Counted from the stretch's first letter, positions 45,799 to 55,423 are shown. The stretch: DNA of 64,000 nt from JBBQNR01 sp963774075 (GCA_963774075.1 CAVZDP010000001.1:1-64000); one strand, 5' to 3'. The notes: a model not told the origin generated them from the letters alone. A program made the numbers and translations.

Positions 45799-46659
45799 GT
45801 GCGCACGCTCGCCATCGCCGCCCTTCAGACGGCTCCGATTTTCCGCGACCCGGCCGCGACGTTGGAGCTGGTCGCCGACCGCGCGTCGCGCATCGCCGCC
45901 ATGGTGCCGGAGACGCAGCTGCTGCTCCTGCCGGAGCTACACCTGTCGAGCCCTCCGCCGCCGCTCCAGGAGCGAGACGGATACGCCGCCGAGGTGGCGG
46001 TCGAGATCCCCGGCCAGCTCACCGACAGCCTCGGGAAGATCGCCCGGGCCTCGGGGTTGTGGCTCGTGCCGGGGACGGTCTTCGAGCGTGGCGACGGCGG
46101 CCTGATCCACAACACGTGCGTCGCCCTGTCTCCGGAGGGCGACCTCGTCGCCCGCTACCGCAAGGTCTTCCCGTGGCACCCGCACGAGGGCTGCGCGCGC
46201 GGCGACAGCTTCGTGACGTTCGAGATCCCCGGTGTCGGCACGATCGGCCTTTCCATCTGTTACGACGGCAGCTTCCCGGAGACGTGCCGCCAGCTCGCGT
46301 GGATGGGCGCGGAGGTGGTGCTCCAGCCGAGTCTCACGACGACGAGCGATCGAAACCAGGAGATAGTGATGGCGCGGGCGAACGCCATCTTCAACCAGCT
46401 CTACTTCGTCTCGCTGAACGCCGCCGCCCCGGCGGGACTCGGCCGAAGCGCGATCATCGATCCCGAGGGCCTGGTGCGGATGCAGGCCGGCGACTCGGAG
46501 GAGCTCCTCACCGACGTGCTCGACCTCGATGCCGTGACGCGTGTCCGCCGCTTCGGCACGGCGGGCGTGTCGCGCATGTGGGACCAGATCGAGCGCGACG
46601 GCCCCAACATCCACCTGCCGATGTACGGCGGGACGGTGCAGCCGAGCGGCGGCTCGTAA
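45799..46659 (+). CDS. Carbon-nitrogen hydrolase (nitrilase superfamily)
   Basis: A 286-residue enzyme with the catalytic triad visible: Glu in LLLPELHLSS, Lys in ARYRKVFPWHPHE and Cys in LSICYDGSFPE. It hydrolyses amides or nitriles. The pairing with a PotD-like binding protein suggests nitrogenous substrates, perhaps a carbamoyl-polyamine or other amide, but this is inference. The GTG start at 45799 is 26 bases after the upstream gene. Confidence 0.9.
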   Translation: MRTLAIAALQTAPIFRDPAATLELVADRASRIAAMVPETQLLLLPELHLSSPPPPLQERDGYAAEVAVEIPGQLTDSLGKIARASGLWLVPGTVFERGDGGLIHNTCVALSPEGDLVARYRKVFPWHPHEGCARGDSFVTFEIPGVGTIGLSICYDGSFPETCRQLAWMGAEVVLQPSLTTTSDRNQEIVMARANAIFNQLYFVSLNAAAPAGLGRSAIIDPEGLVRMQAGDSEELLTDVLDLDAVTRVRRFGTAGVSRMWDQIERDGPNIHLPMYGGTVQPSGGS

Positions 46660-46703
46660 CTTCCGCTACGCGTTCTCGGTCCCACGACCTCTAGGCTGCC
46701 GGG

Positions 46704-47732
46704 GTGGCCGCCGGCAATCGAGCCCAGCGCCTGACCGTCGCGATCACCGGCCCGACCGGGGACATCGGACGTTCCGTCGTCCGCGCGCTCGAGCGGACGC
46801 CTCAGGTCGACCGGATCATCGGGATGGCGCGGCGCCCCTTCGATCCAGCCGCGCACGGATGGAAGCGCACCGAGTACCGGCGCGGCGACGTGCTGGACAA
46901 AAACTCGGTCCACCAGCTCGTCGCCGGCGCCGACGTCGTCGTGCACCTCGCCTTCCTGATCTTCGGAGGCCACGACGAGACCCGCGACGTGAACCTACGC
47001 GGCTCGCGCAACGTCTTCGAGGCGGCGGTCGCCGCGGGCGCCAAGCGTCTGGTGTACACGTCTTCGGTCGCCGCATACGGGTTTCACCGCGACAACCCCG
47101 ACGTCCTCAGCGAGGATGTCCCGACGCGCGGAACGCCCGACTTCTACTACTCCGCCCAGAAGGCCGAGCTGGAGCGCCTGCTCGATCAGGTGGCGAACGG
47201 ATCGAGCACCGACGTGTACGTGTTTCGCCCCTGCATCGTGGCCGGCCCGGACGCGCCCACGCTGGTCGAGGGCTTCACCGGGCAGAAGCTCCTTGGCGAG
47301 CGGGTGCGACACCTCTGGCGACTGGTCGACGCGCTGCCGTTGGTCAAGCCGGTGCTACCCGACAGCGGGGTTCCATTCCAGCTCGTGCACCACGACGACG
47401 TGGCCACCGCCGTTCGTGCCGCCGTGGTCGGGCGAGGCGCGCCGGGTACGTACAACCTCGCCGGCGAGGACAGCATCACGGTGAGCGATGTGGCGCGCGC
47501 GCTCGGATGGCGCACGTTTCCCGTGCCGGGTCCCGCCGTGGCGGCAGCCGGCGAGGTGGTTTCCAGGGCACCGTTCGTTCCAGCCGAGGCGGGCTGGATA
47601 GACGCCCTTCGCAAGCCAGTTCTGATGGACATGGCCAAGGCCCGGCGAGAGCTACGCTGGCGCCCCCGGCACGACGCCCACGAGACGCTCGAGCAGACGG
47701 TCACGGCCGCGCACGCAGCCGGCATCGTCTGA
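46704..47732 (+). CDS. NAD-dependent epimerase/dehydratase (extended SDR)
   Basis: A 342-residue Rossmann protein. The nucleotide loop is VAITGPTGDIGRSVVRAL (G-x2-G-x2-G), with VVVHLAFLIFGG, NLRGSRNVFEAAVAAGAKRLVYTSSVAAYG and an active-site Y-x3-K in FYYSAQKAE. It acts on a nucleotide sugar or a steroid-like ketone; the substrate is not resolvable. The GTG start at 46704 is 44 bases after the nitrilase. It probably belongs with the hydrolase fusion that follows after ten bases. Confidence 0.87.
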   Translation: MAAGNRAQRLTVAITGPTGDIGRSVVRALERTPQVDRIIGMARRPFDPAAHGWKRTEYRRGDVLDKNSVHQLVAGADVVVHLAFLIFGGHDETRDVNLRGSRNVFEAAVAAGAKRLVYTSSVAAYGFHRDNPDVLSEDVPTRGTPDFYYSAQKAELERLLDQVANGSSTDVYVFRPCIVAGPDAPTLVEGFTGQKLLGERVRHLWRLVDALPLVKPVLPDSGVPFQLVHHDDVATAVRAAVVGRGAPGTYNLAGEDSITVSDVARALGWRTFPVPGPAVAAAGEVVSRAPFVPAEAGWIDALRKPVLMDMAKARRELRWRPRHDAHETLEQTVTAAHAAGIV

Positions 47733-47742
47733 CCCTCCTGAG

Positions 47743-48942
47743 ATGGCGGTGACCACGGACACGACCGCGCCTCCAGCGAGCCTACATACGCTCGTGGAGC
47801 GTTTCGACCACGAAGCCTTCGACCTTCCCGACGGGCAAGCCGTCATCCGGCTCTCCGTGAAAGGCGAGGAGAGCTGGGACGTGATCGTGGATCACGAGCG
47901 TGTGCAGCTTCGCCCCGGCCGTCAGGGCCAGCCGGATGCTCTGCTCACCGCCGACCCGGCAACTTGGGAGTCCATCGCGCGCGACGTCGCGACCGGCATG
48001 CGCGCCTTTCGCTCCGGCCGCCTGAGCGTGCGGCGCAACATGCACCTGGGCGTGGGGTTCCTTGCGGCCACCTCGCCCGCGGGTCCCGGGCGCCTGCGTT
48101 TCGCTCGCGTGAGAACGAGCAAGGGCAACTTCTCCACGATCGAGGCCGGCACGGGCGAGCCGATTCTGATGCTGCACGGACTGGGAGCCAACAAGAGTGA
48201 GTTCCTGCCGACGATCGCGGCTCTCGCCCCGTCGTTTCGCACGATCGCCGTCGACCTGCTGGGATTCGGGGACTCGGACAAGCCGATCGCGGCCTCCTAC
48301 AGCCCAGAGTTCCAGGCCCGCGGTGTCGCGCAGCTCCTGGACGAGCTCGGAATCGCGCGCTCACACCTGCTCGGCCACAGCATGGGCGGCCGGGTCGCGG
48401 TCGAGTTCGGGCTCAGACACCCGGATCGGGCCTCGGGTCTCGTTCTGATGACGCCCGCCATGGCATGGCTCGGCGAGCGCCGATGGGCCTCGTACCTACG
48501 CTGGGTCCGGCCGGAGCTCGGGCTGCTGCAGATAGCCCCGCGACCGGTGGTGGAGTTGCTGATGCGCCGGTTGATTCCCGGAGCCGACAGCTCGTGGGCG
48601 GCGCCCGCGGTCGACGAGTTCGTCCGCACCTACACGAGCGCTCGCGGCCGCGCCGCGTTGTATGCGGCCGGGCGGCATCTCTATCTCGACGAGCCGCACG
48701 GCGACAAGGGGTTCTGGACTCGGCTGCGCACCCTCGCCCCGCAGTCCCTCTTCATATGGGGCCGGCACGACCGCCTGGTGCCGAGCACCTTCATGCAGCA
48801 CGTGGAGCGCGCTCTCCCCGAGGCCCGCCACGTGGAGTTGGAGTGCGGCCACGTCCCGCAGTTCGAGTGCCCCCGCGAGGCGCATGCGGCGATCGCCGAC
48901 TTTCTCGGTGCCGTGAAGCCTCAGCGAGTGAAGAAGACGTAG
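47743..48942 (+). CDS. SCP2-like domain fused to an alpha/beta hydrolase
   Basis: A 399-residue two-domain protein. Residues about 15-115 resemble an SCP2 sterol-carrier domain (VIRLSVKGEESWDVIVDHERVQLRPG, ADALLTADPATWESIARD-like). Residues about 130-390 are a hydrolase: LMLHGLGANKSEFLP, DLLGFGDSDKP, nucleophile GHSMGG, acid in WGRHDRLVP and His in ECGHVPQFE. The lipid-binding domain suggests a hydrophobic ester or acyl substrate. The ATG at 47743 follows the epimerase closely. Its 3' end overlaps the convergent FG-GAP gene by 22 bases. Confidence 0.85.
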   Translation: MAVTTDTTAPPASLHTLVERFDHEAFDLPDGQAVIRLSVKGEESWDVIVDHERVQLRPGRQGQPDALLTADPATWESIARDVATGMRAFRSGRLSVRRNMHLGVGFLAATSPAGPGRLRFARVRTSKGNFSTIEAGTGEPILMLHGLGANKSEFLPTIAALAPSFRTIAVDLLGFGDSDKPIAASYSPEFQARGVAQLLDELGIARSHLLGHSMGGRVAVEFGLRHPDRASGLVLMTPAMAWLGERRWASYLRWVRPELGLLQIAPRPVVELLMRRLIPGADSSWAAPAVDEFVRTYTSARGRAALYAAGRHLYLDEPHGDKGFWTRLRTLAPQSLFIWGRHDRLVPSTFMQHVERALPEARHVELECGHVPQFECPREAHAAIADFLGAVKPQRVKKT

Positions 48943-50468
48943 GCCGAGCCCGAGAATGGGCGGCGGTTGTGGCCTGCATTGTGTGCGCCGACGACGATCT
49001 CGCCTCGTCCGTCGCCGTTCATGTCGCCGGCTCCCGCCACGGCGCCGAAGCCGCCGGGTCGCGGGAACAGCTCGCCCACCGTCGGCTCGTAGACCGTGCC
49101 GTCGATCTTGAAGCCGCCCGCGCCGAGCGCCCCGAGGCTTAGCCCCGAGGCGGAGCTCTTCCCGAACACGGCATGGACCGAGCCGCCGGCGGTGAGCGCC
49201 ACGTCGGGCCGGCGATCGGCATTGACGTCTCGCACGCCGGCGACTTGGAAGCCAGCAAGGCTCCCGGGCTCGCCGGTGATCCTGAATCCACGTCTGCCGA
49301 GGCTCCTCAACCCGGGGCGCCCTCGCGTCACGAGGCTGACCGCCCCGACCGACCTCTTTCCGAAGACGACGTAGGCGGCGCCCGAGCCTTGGTACCCCGG
49401 CGCGCCGAGGATCACATCGGCGAGCCGGTCACGGTTGACGTCACCCGCGCCGCCGACGGCCTGGCCAGCGAGATCGCCCCGGTTCGCACCGCCGATCTGG
49501 AAGCCCCAGCGCCCCGGCCGCGAAAGGTTGATCGTCCCCCTGCGCCTGGCGCCGAAGACGACGTAGGCGGCCCCTCTCGACTGGCCGCGAACCCTTGCGC
49601 CAGCGGCGCCGACGATCACGTCGGCCCTGCGGTCGCGGTTCACGTCCCCGGCACTCGAGACGGACACGTCTATCCCGCGAAGCCCGGCCAGTTTGAAGCC
49701 TCGCCGGCCGAGGCGGTCGATGCGGAGCTCAGTGGAGGAGCGCTTCCCGTAGATCACGTACGCGGCGGCCCGGGTGAACCGTTCCTCGAAACCGGGATTG
49801 CCGGGCGCCGAAACGATCAGGTCCGCGCGGCCGTCGCGGTTGACGTCGCCGGCCCCGCTCACGTTGAAGCCGAAGGCATCCTGGTACCTGAACCGCCGGC
49901 CCGTGATCGGAAAGCCGCCGCTTCCGAGCTGCGCCAGGTCGACCGCGGTCGTCGAGCCCTTCCCGAAGACGACGTACGCTCTGCCGCGCGGCGTTCTGGG
50001 CTCCGCCTCGCTGGCGGAGAAGGTGCCCGGCGCCCCGACGATCAGGTCTGGTCGCCCGTCGCGGTTCACGTCGCCGGCGCCGCTGACCGACCTGCCCGCG
50101 AACTCGCCGGCGCTTGCTCCGTCGATGCGGAAGCCCTGAGCACCGAGGCTCGCGAGGTCGATCGTGGCGGGCCCAGCCTGTCCAAACACGACGTAGGCGG
50201 AGCCGGAGTTCGTCCGCGCGTTGTTGTCTTCCTGAGGGGCGCCGATGACAACGTCGGGTCGACCGTCGCCGTTCACGTCGCCCGCCCCGGCGACCGAAAG
50301 GCCGGCGAGCCCACCGACCTCGTTGGCGCTCGGAGCTCCCGTCGCCCCGTCGATGCGGATGTACTGGCTCGGCTCCGCGGCGATCGCGCCCGAGGTGCCC
50401 GCCGCCATCGAGCCGCCGATCGCCAGGACGACGAAGGCGAGGGCGGAGTGAAGGAGGACGGAGCGCAT
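48921..50468 (-). CDS. Secreted FG-GAP (integrin-alpha-like) seven-bladed propeller
   Basis: A 515-residue exported protein from ATG 50468, with signal peptide SALAFVVLAIGGSMAAGTSGAIAA. Seven FG-GAP repeats are visible, each with an Asp-rich calcium loop after a GAG-DVN motif: GDVNGDGRPDVVIGAP, then GDVNRDGRPDLIVGAP and so on. The last, GDMNGDGRGEIVVGAH, is at about residue 490. Copies 4 to 6 have lost one loop Asp or Gly (DVNRDRRAD, DVNRDRLAD, DVNADRRPD). Cell-surface adhesion or ligand binding is the usual role. Calcium binding is inferred. Confidence 0.88.
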   Translation of the reverse strand: MRSVLLHSALAFVVLAIGGSMAAGTSGAIAAEPSQYIRIDGATGAPSANEVGGLAGLSVAGAGDVNGDGRPDVVIGAPQEDNNARTNSGSAYVVFGQAGPATIDLASLGAQGFRIDGASAGEFAGRSVSGAGDVNRDGRPDLIVGAPGTFSASEAEPRTPRGRAYVVFGKGSTTAVDLAQLGSGGFPITGRRFRYQDAFGFNVSGAGDVNRDGRADLIVSAPGNPGFEERFTRAAAYVIYGKRSSTELRIDRLGRRGFKLAGLRGIDVSVSSAGDVNRDRRADVIVGAAGARVRGQSRGAAYVVFGARRRGTINLSRPGRWGFQIGGANRGDLAGQAVGGAGDVNRDRLADVILGAPGYQGSGAAYVVFGKRSVGAVSLVTRGRPGLRSLGRRGFRITGEPGSLAGFQVAGVRDVNADRRPDVALTAGGSVHAVFGKSSASGLSLGALGAGGFKIDGTVYEPTVGELFPRPGGFGAVAGAGDMNGDGRGEIVVGAHNAGHNRRPFSGSAYVFFTR

Positions 50469-50511
50469 CCACCACCTAGAACACCTGGAGGGCACCGGGA
50501 GTCTCGGCCTA

Positions 50512-52917
50512 TTAGCCCGAGTGGCGCAAGTGCGCCGAGCGCGACCGAGCGCGACGGGGAGTCGTATCCCGGCTGGCGCCCGCTCCGGCCGCCGCGAGGC
50601 TCGCGTGACCGTCGTTCGCGCAGTCGAGCCCGGCGCCCGAATCCGTGAACGTCCCGTTAGATGCGTGCGTGTCGCGCACGAACTGGAAATCGTAGCTTCC
50701 CGAGTGGAGCGTCATCTTCAGGACTCCGAAGGTGGTCCCCGATTTCACGAGCGCGTTGTTGCGGTTCGTCGGCGAGGTCAGGTTCTTGCCGCCCGTGCCG
50801 ACCACCCATTGCCGGATGCCCGTCGCGTCCGCCGTACCCGCGGGGTTCCTCGGTACGAAGCGCTGGTAGCTGTGGTCGTGGCCGCTGAGGACGACGTCCA
50901 CTCCCTCGGGGTAGAGCACGTTCCAGAACTCGTCGATCTTGCCGTTCTCGTTCTCGGAGTGCGGGCCGTCGGTGAACATCGGGTGATGCCAGAAGGCGAG
51001 CATGCACTTGTCAGCGGGCTGGGCGGCGAGGTCGCTCTGAAGCCAGGCGATCTGGGCGGGCTGGTCCACCGTGAAGAGATCCGCGTTGAGGGCGATCAGA
51101 TGCCAGTCGCCCACGTCGTAGGAGTAGTAGCCCTTGCCTCTGTCCCCGGCTATGCCGACCGGAACGTCGGGGTTGACGAAGCGGCCGTTGTTGAAGTAGT
51201 CGAAGTGGCCCTCGTACGCCCCCGCCGGATCGCCGCGCTCGTGGTTGCCGATCGTCGGCAGCGTGTAGCCGCGGAAGCGGCCCCAGGAAGGCTGGTAGTT
51301 GGTCGCGAAGTGGACGAGCTGGCCTGTCTCGTACTGGTTGTCGCCAAGCGTGAGCGCCAGGTCCGGTTTGACGGTGTCGATCACCGCGTCGGCGACCAGT
51401 CCCATGTGACACGTCGTGCTCCCCGGCAGGCACCCGAACTCCTCGCGTGAGATGTCGCCGCCGGCGGCGATCACCGGATCGCCCGCCGGCTGGCCCCCGT
51501 CCCGAAGCACGTCGAGGAACTGGCCGAAGCTGCGCGTCTGGCCCGCGCGGATCGGGCTCGTCCATTCCTGCGCGCGCTCGACAGCCGTCCCCTCGCTCCA
51601 GCCGTTGTAGGTCGAGATCAGCTCGTAGCGCGACTCGGAGGCCACCATGTCGCGGACGTTCTGCTTCCATCGGTAGAGGTCCCGGCGCAGGAGCGGACGA
51701 GTGGGGCTCGTGTCGTCGGCCTGGTCGAACCCGGGTGTGATGGTGACCGACCCATACACGCCCGGAGTCGCCGGTGTCTCGGCGCCGGCCTGGTAGGGCA
51801 GGGCCCGCTCGTTCTGGTGCCAGGCCTCGGGCATCTGCAAGCGACCGGCGGCACAGGTGTCGAAGCCCGGAAACGTCTCGAGCACGATCCAGAACTGCGG
51901 CTGGCCTTCGTCGGCGAGCTGGTCGGTCGCCTGCACCCAGCGGCTCACCGTGTCGCAACCGTCCGCGGTCGTCGAGTCGTCCGCGTTGCGCACGAAGACG
52001 ACCGGGCGGTGGGAGATCTCGCGCCAGTACGAGGGGTGGCTCCCGTAGGTGCCGCCGATGTAGGCGAGGTCAGCCTTGATTCGGGCTACGGTCGGGTCCT
52101 GGCTGCTCTCGGGCTCGTAATGGAGCGCCCAGTGGAACTGCGACCCGAGCGGGCTCCCGGTCTCCGGGCTGTCGAGCAGTGTCGGTACCCGTGATGCCTC
52201 CTTGTGCAGGGTGTCGGTCGTAGTGCCGGCGGGGCACTGGGTGGCGTCGTCTCCCGGCCCCTTCGAGCATCCCCACCAAGAGGCGATCGCGGCGTGAGCG
52301 TTCGCGTACTTCATCTCCTGGATGTGGATCGAGACGGCCGAGGCGCTGCCCGAGTCGTACTGGCCGTTAGTGGGCGTGAACTTGCTGTAGGGAGTGGGGG
52401 GGTTCTGTCCGCCGGGTCGCGTCCAGCCCTCCGGGAACGACGTGGAGTAGAAGGCGGCACGCGTCGGCACGGAGGGGCTCGCCGGCGTCCTTTGGAAGGT
52501 CTTCGAGCTTTGACCCATGAAAACGGGCTGGGAGTCCCCCCACACGTACCTCCAGGCCTGCACCGTCGCCGTATGGGTGCCGGACGACGCCGCGACCTGG
52601 CTGCCCAAGAGGTAAGGCGCCGTGTCGTCGAACCCGACGAACTGGCAAGCGGGGTCGGCAGGGGCCGGGCCGCAGGAGTAGTACGGGTTGGGATTCGAGC
52701 TCGTGCGCTGGCTCGTCGGCAGGTCGACGATGAACTTGACGTAGCTGACCGTCGCGCCGGGATCGGGCTGCGTGGAGGCGGCGAACGTGACCCACGGGCT
52801 GTCCCAGGCCGACAGCGGGCTTCGCAGCTCGGCGTTCGCCGGATTGCCAGGCACGGCGTGAGCAGTGGCGGGCATCAGCAAGGACGCGAGCGCCACCAGG
52901 ATCAGGATCAGGGCCAA
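50512..52917 (-). CDS. Secreted GH99-like domain fused to a calcineurin-like phosphoesterase, copy A
   Basis: An 801-residue exported protein. The TTG start at 52917 has AAGGAG five bases upstream, followed by a signal peptide (ALASLLMPATAHA). Residues about 25-160 are beta-rich (VTFAASTQPDPGATVSYVKF). Residues about 165-470 look like a GH71/GH99-type barrel (AFYSTSFPEGWTRPGG, YDSGSASAVSIHIQEMKYA, IASWWGCSKG). Residues about 480-760 are a metallophosphoesterase with all five motifs: GD, LTLGDNQYE, IGNHERG, FWHHPMFTD and SGHDHSYQRF. The combination suggests action on surface glycans or phosphosugars; this is inferred. A Ser/Arg tail ends it. Confidence 0.85.
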   Translation of the reverse strand: MALILILVALASLLMPATAHAVPGNPANAELRSPLSAWDSPWVTFAASTQPDPGATVSYVKFIVDLPTSQRTSSNPNPYYSCGPAPADPACQFVGFDDTAPYLLGSQVAASSGTHTATVQAWRYVWGDSQPVFMGQSSKTFQRTPASPSVPTRAAFYSTSFPEGWTRPGGQNPPTPYSKFTPTNGQYDSGSASAVSIHIQEMKYANAHAAIASWWGCSKGPGDDATQCPAGTTTDTLHKEASRVPTLLDSPETGSPLGSQFHWALHYEPESSQDPTVARIKADLAYIGGTYGSHPSYWREISHRPVVFVRNADDSTTADGCDTVSRWVQATDQLADEGQPQFWIVLETFPGFDTCAAGRLQMPEAWHQNERALPYQAGAETPATPGVYGSVTITPGFDQADDTSPTRPLLRRDLYRWKQNVRDMVASESRYELISTYNGWSEGTAVERAQEWTSPIRAGQTRSFGQFLDVLRDGGQPAGDPVIAAGGDISREEFGCLPGSTTCHMGLVADAVIDTVKPDLALTLGDNQYETGQLVHFATNYQPSWGRFRGYTLPTIGNHERGDPAGAYEGHFDYFNNGRFVNPDVPVGIAGDRGKGYYSYDVGDWHLIALNADLFTVDQPAQIAWLQSDLAAQPADKCMLAFWHHPMFTDGPHSENENGKIDEFWNVLYPEGVDVVLSGHDHSYQRFVPRNPAGTADATGIRQWVVGTGGKNLTSPTNRNNALVKSGTTFGVLKMTLHSGSYDFQFVRDTHASNGTFTDSGAGLDCANDGHASLAAAGAGASRDTTPRRARSRSAHLRHSG

Positions 52918-53008
52918 GACCTCTCCTTAGACGATGGCCCGACCCTACCCCATCCGGGCAGGTCGGTGGGCGGCCAGGAGGCCGGGCCGGGCCGGGTCTG
53001 GGTCCGGC

Positions 53009-55423
53009 TTAGTGGTGCGCCGCGCGGGACGTCGCGCCGGCCGTCTTGGCCTTGCGCGGCGCAGTGGGCGTCGCGGTGAGGGAGCTGGTGGTGGTGACGG
53101 CGGCCGCGTGCCCGTCGTTCGCGCAGTCGACGGCGCCGGCTGCATCCGCGAACGTGCCGTTGTTCGAATAGGTGTCGCGCACGAACTCGTAGTCGTAACT
53201 GCCCGAGTGCAGCGTCATCTTCAGGACTCCGTGCGTGTCCCCGGACTTGATGAGCGCATCGTTACGGCTGATCGGCGAAGTCAACCCCTTGCCGCCGGTG
53301 CCGACGACGAACGGATGGATGCCCGTCGGGTCGTCCACTCCTGCTGGGTTCTTATGCGCAAAGCGCTGGTAGTTGTGGTCGTGGCCGTTCAGCACCACGT
53401 CCACGCCCTCGGGGTAGAGCACGTTCCACAGGTCGTCCGTTCGACCGCCCTCGTTCGGGGCGTGCGGGCCATCCGTGAAAAGGGGCTGGTGGAAGAAGGC
53501 CATCATGCACTTGCTCTCGGGCTGTGCCGCCAGGTCGGCTCGAAGCCACGCCATCTGGCTCGTGAAGGCGGCACCCCCGACGTCCGAGTTCAGCGCCAGC
53601 AGGTGCCACGCTCCCACGTCGTAGGAGTAGTAGCCCTTGCCGCGCTCGCCGGCCATTCCGGTGGCGACCTGGGGAGTCACGAAGCCGCCGTTGTTGAAGT
53701 AGTCGAAGTGGCCCTCGTAGGGGCCGTTCGCGTCGTTGCGCTCGTGGTTGCCGGCGGTCGGAAGCGTGTAGCTCCGGAAGCGCCCCCACGAGGCCTGGTA
53801 GCCGGCGTTGAACGCGTCGAGCTGGCCGGTCTCGTACTGGTTGTCGCCGAGCGTCAGCACGAGGTCGGGGCGGATCGCGTCGATGATCGTGTCCGAGACG
53901 GGCCCGTCGTGACAGGACGACGCCGTCGGGCTGCACGTCACGTTCGCGGGGGAGATGTCGCCCGCAGCGGCGATCACGGGGTCCGCCGCGATCCCGCCGC
54001 CGTCGCGGAGCACGTCGAGGAATTGCCCGAAGCTGCGGGTCTGTCCCGGCCGGATGGAGCTGGTCCATTCATGCGCCGGCTCGACGGCCGTCCCGTCGCT
54101 CCAGCCGTTGAAGGTCGTGATCAGCTGATAGCGGGTCTTGGCGGCAATCATGTCCCGGACGCTCTTCTTCCAGCGGTGAAGGTCACGGCGGCGGAACACG
54201 CGCGTCGGGCTCACGTCGTCGGCGCGGTCGAACCCGGGTGAGATGCTGACCGATCCGAACACGCCCGGCGTGGTCGGCGAGACGGCGCTGGCTTGGTAGG
54301 CGATCGTGGGCTCGTACTGGTGCCACGCCTCCGGCATCTGAAGCCGCTGAGGAGCGCACGAGTTGAAGCCGGAAAAGGTCTTCAGCACGATCCAGAAGTC
54401 CGGGTAGCCTTCCGCGACGAGCTGGTCCGTCGCCTGCACCCACCGGCTCACGGTGTTGCAACCCTTGCCGGTGGTCAAGTCGTCGCCGTTGCGAACGAAG
54501 ACGACCGGGCGGTGATCGACCTCCCGCCAGTAGGAGGGGTGACTGGCATAGGTCTCGGCGATGTACCTGAGGTCCGCCTTGAGCTGCTCGACGGTTGGGT
54601 CTCGAGTGCGCTCGGGCTCGTAGTAGAGGGCCCAGTGGAAGTCGGCCGTTCCCTCCTCGGTGACGGAGCCGTCGAGAAGGACGGGCAGCCTGGACGCCTC
54701 GCCGTGTGACGCGTCGGTTGTCGCGCCGGCCGGGCACTGGGAGCCGTCGTCGCCGGGACCCCTCGAGCAGCCCCACCAGGAGGTGATCGCCGCGCCGATC
54801 TTCGCGTACCTCATGTCGTCGGTGTGCGCCCGCACGAGATCCGGATCGCCGGAGTCGTACTGGCCGTGAGCCGGCGTCCACTTGGTAAAGGGAGTTGCTG
54901 GGGTCTGGGCGCCGGGCCTCGTCCAGCTCTCGGGGAACTGCGCCTGGTAGAAGGCTGCCCGGGTCGGGGTTGCGGGGCCGGGCGGCGTCCTCTGGAAGGT
55001 GCTCGAGCTTTGACCCAGGAAGACGGGCCGTGCGTCGCCCCACTCGTATCTCCATGCTTGAACCGTGGCGATGCGAAACCCGAACCCGCCCGTGACGACG
55101 CCACCCCGGAAGTAGGGTGGCTCGGCGTCGAAGGCGACGAACTCGCACGACGGGTCCCCGGGCGGCTCGCCGCACCGGTAGTAGGGGTTCGGATCGAGGC
55201 TCGTGCGCTCCGTCGCCGGGAGGTTGACGAAGAACTTGAGGTAGCTGACTCTGGTGCCCTCGTCGGGCGCGGTGGAGGCCCCGAAAGTGACGGCGTCGCT
55301 GTTCCAGGCGGACACCGGGCTGGTCAGCTTGACGTTCGCCGGATTGCCGACCTCGGCCATGGCCGATCCAGGCATGGCGAGCAGCCCAACGAGCAGGCTG
55401 AAGAAGAGACGCGCGGCCCTCAC
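53009..55423 (-). CDS. Secreted GH99-like domain fused to a calcineurin-like phosphoesterase, copy B
   Basis: An 804-residue paralog of copy A in tandem, with the same order: signal peptide (LFFSLLVGLLAMPGSAMA), beta-rich start (NPANVKLTSPVSAWNSDAV), GH99-like barrel (AFYQAQFPESWTRPG, ITSWWGCSRGPGDD) and phosphoesterase (LTLGDNQYETGQLD, AGNHERND, FFHQPLFTD, NGHDHNYQRF). In motif four copy A has WHHP and this copy has FHQP. GTG 55423 is taken as the start because the signal begins there, but the frame is open to 55546 and ATG 55498 is possible. Duplication is clear; the divergence is moderate. Confidence 0.83.
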   Translation of the reverse strand: MRAARLFFSLLVGLLAMPGSAMAEVGNPANVKLTSPVSAWNSDAVTFGASTAPDEGTRVSYLKFFVNLPATERTSLDPNPYYRCGEPPGDPSCEFVAFDAEPPYFRGGVVTGGFGFRIATVQAWRYEWGDARPVFLGQSSSTFQRTPPGPATPTRAAFYQAQFPESWTRPGAQTPATPFTKWTPAHGQYDSGDPDLVRAHTDDMRYAKIGAAITSWWGCSRGPGDDGSQCPAGATTDASHGEASRLPVLLDGSVTEEGTADFHWALYYEPERTRDPTVEQLKADLRYIAETYASHPSYWREVDHRPVVFVRNGDDLTTGKGCNTVSRWVQATDQLVAEGYPDFWIVLKTFSGFNSCAPQRLQMPEAWHQYEPTIAYQASAVSPTTPGVFGSVSISPGFDRADDVSPTRVFRRRDLHRWKKSVRDMIAAKTRYQLITTFNGWSDGTAVEPAHEWTSSIRPGQTRSFGQFLDVLRDGGGIAADPVIAAAGDISPANVTCSPTASSCHDGPVSDTIIDAIRPDLVLTLGDNQYETGQLDAFNAGYQASWGRFRSYTLPTAGNHERNDANGPYEGHFDYFNNGGFVTPQVATGMAGERGKGYYSYDVGAWHLLALNSDVGGAAFTSQMAWLRADLAAQPESKCMMAFFHQPLFTDGPHAPNEGGRTDDLWNVLYPEGVDVVLNGHDHNYQRFAHKNPAGVDDPTGIHPFVVGTGGKGLTSPISRNDALIKSGDTHGVLKMTLHSGSYDYEFVRDTYSNNGTFADAAGAVDCANDGHAAAVTTTSSLTATPTAPRKAKTAGATSRAAHH

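Noticed and set aside
54183..55175. Long minus-strand frame inside the phosphoesterase gene copy B
   Set aside because: It is in an alternate frame of an intact gene with clear domain motifs; Arg-rich shadow.
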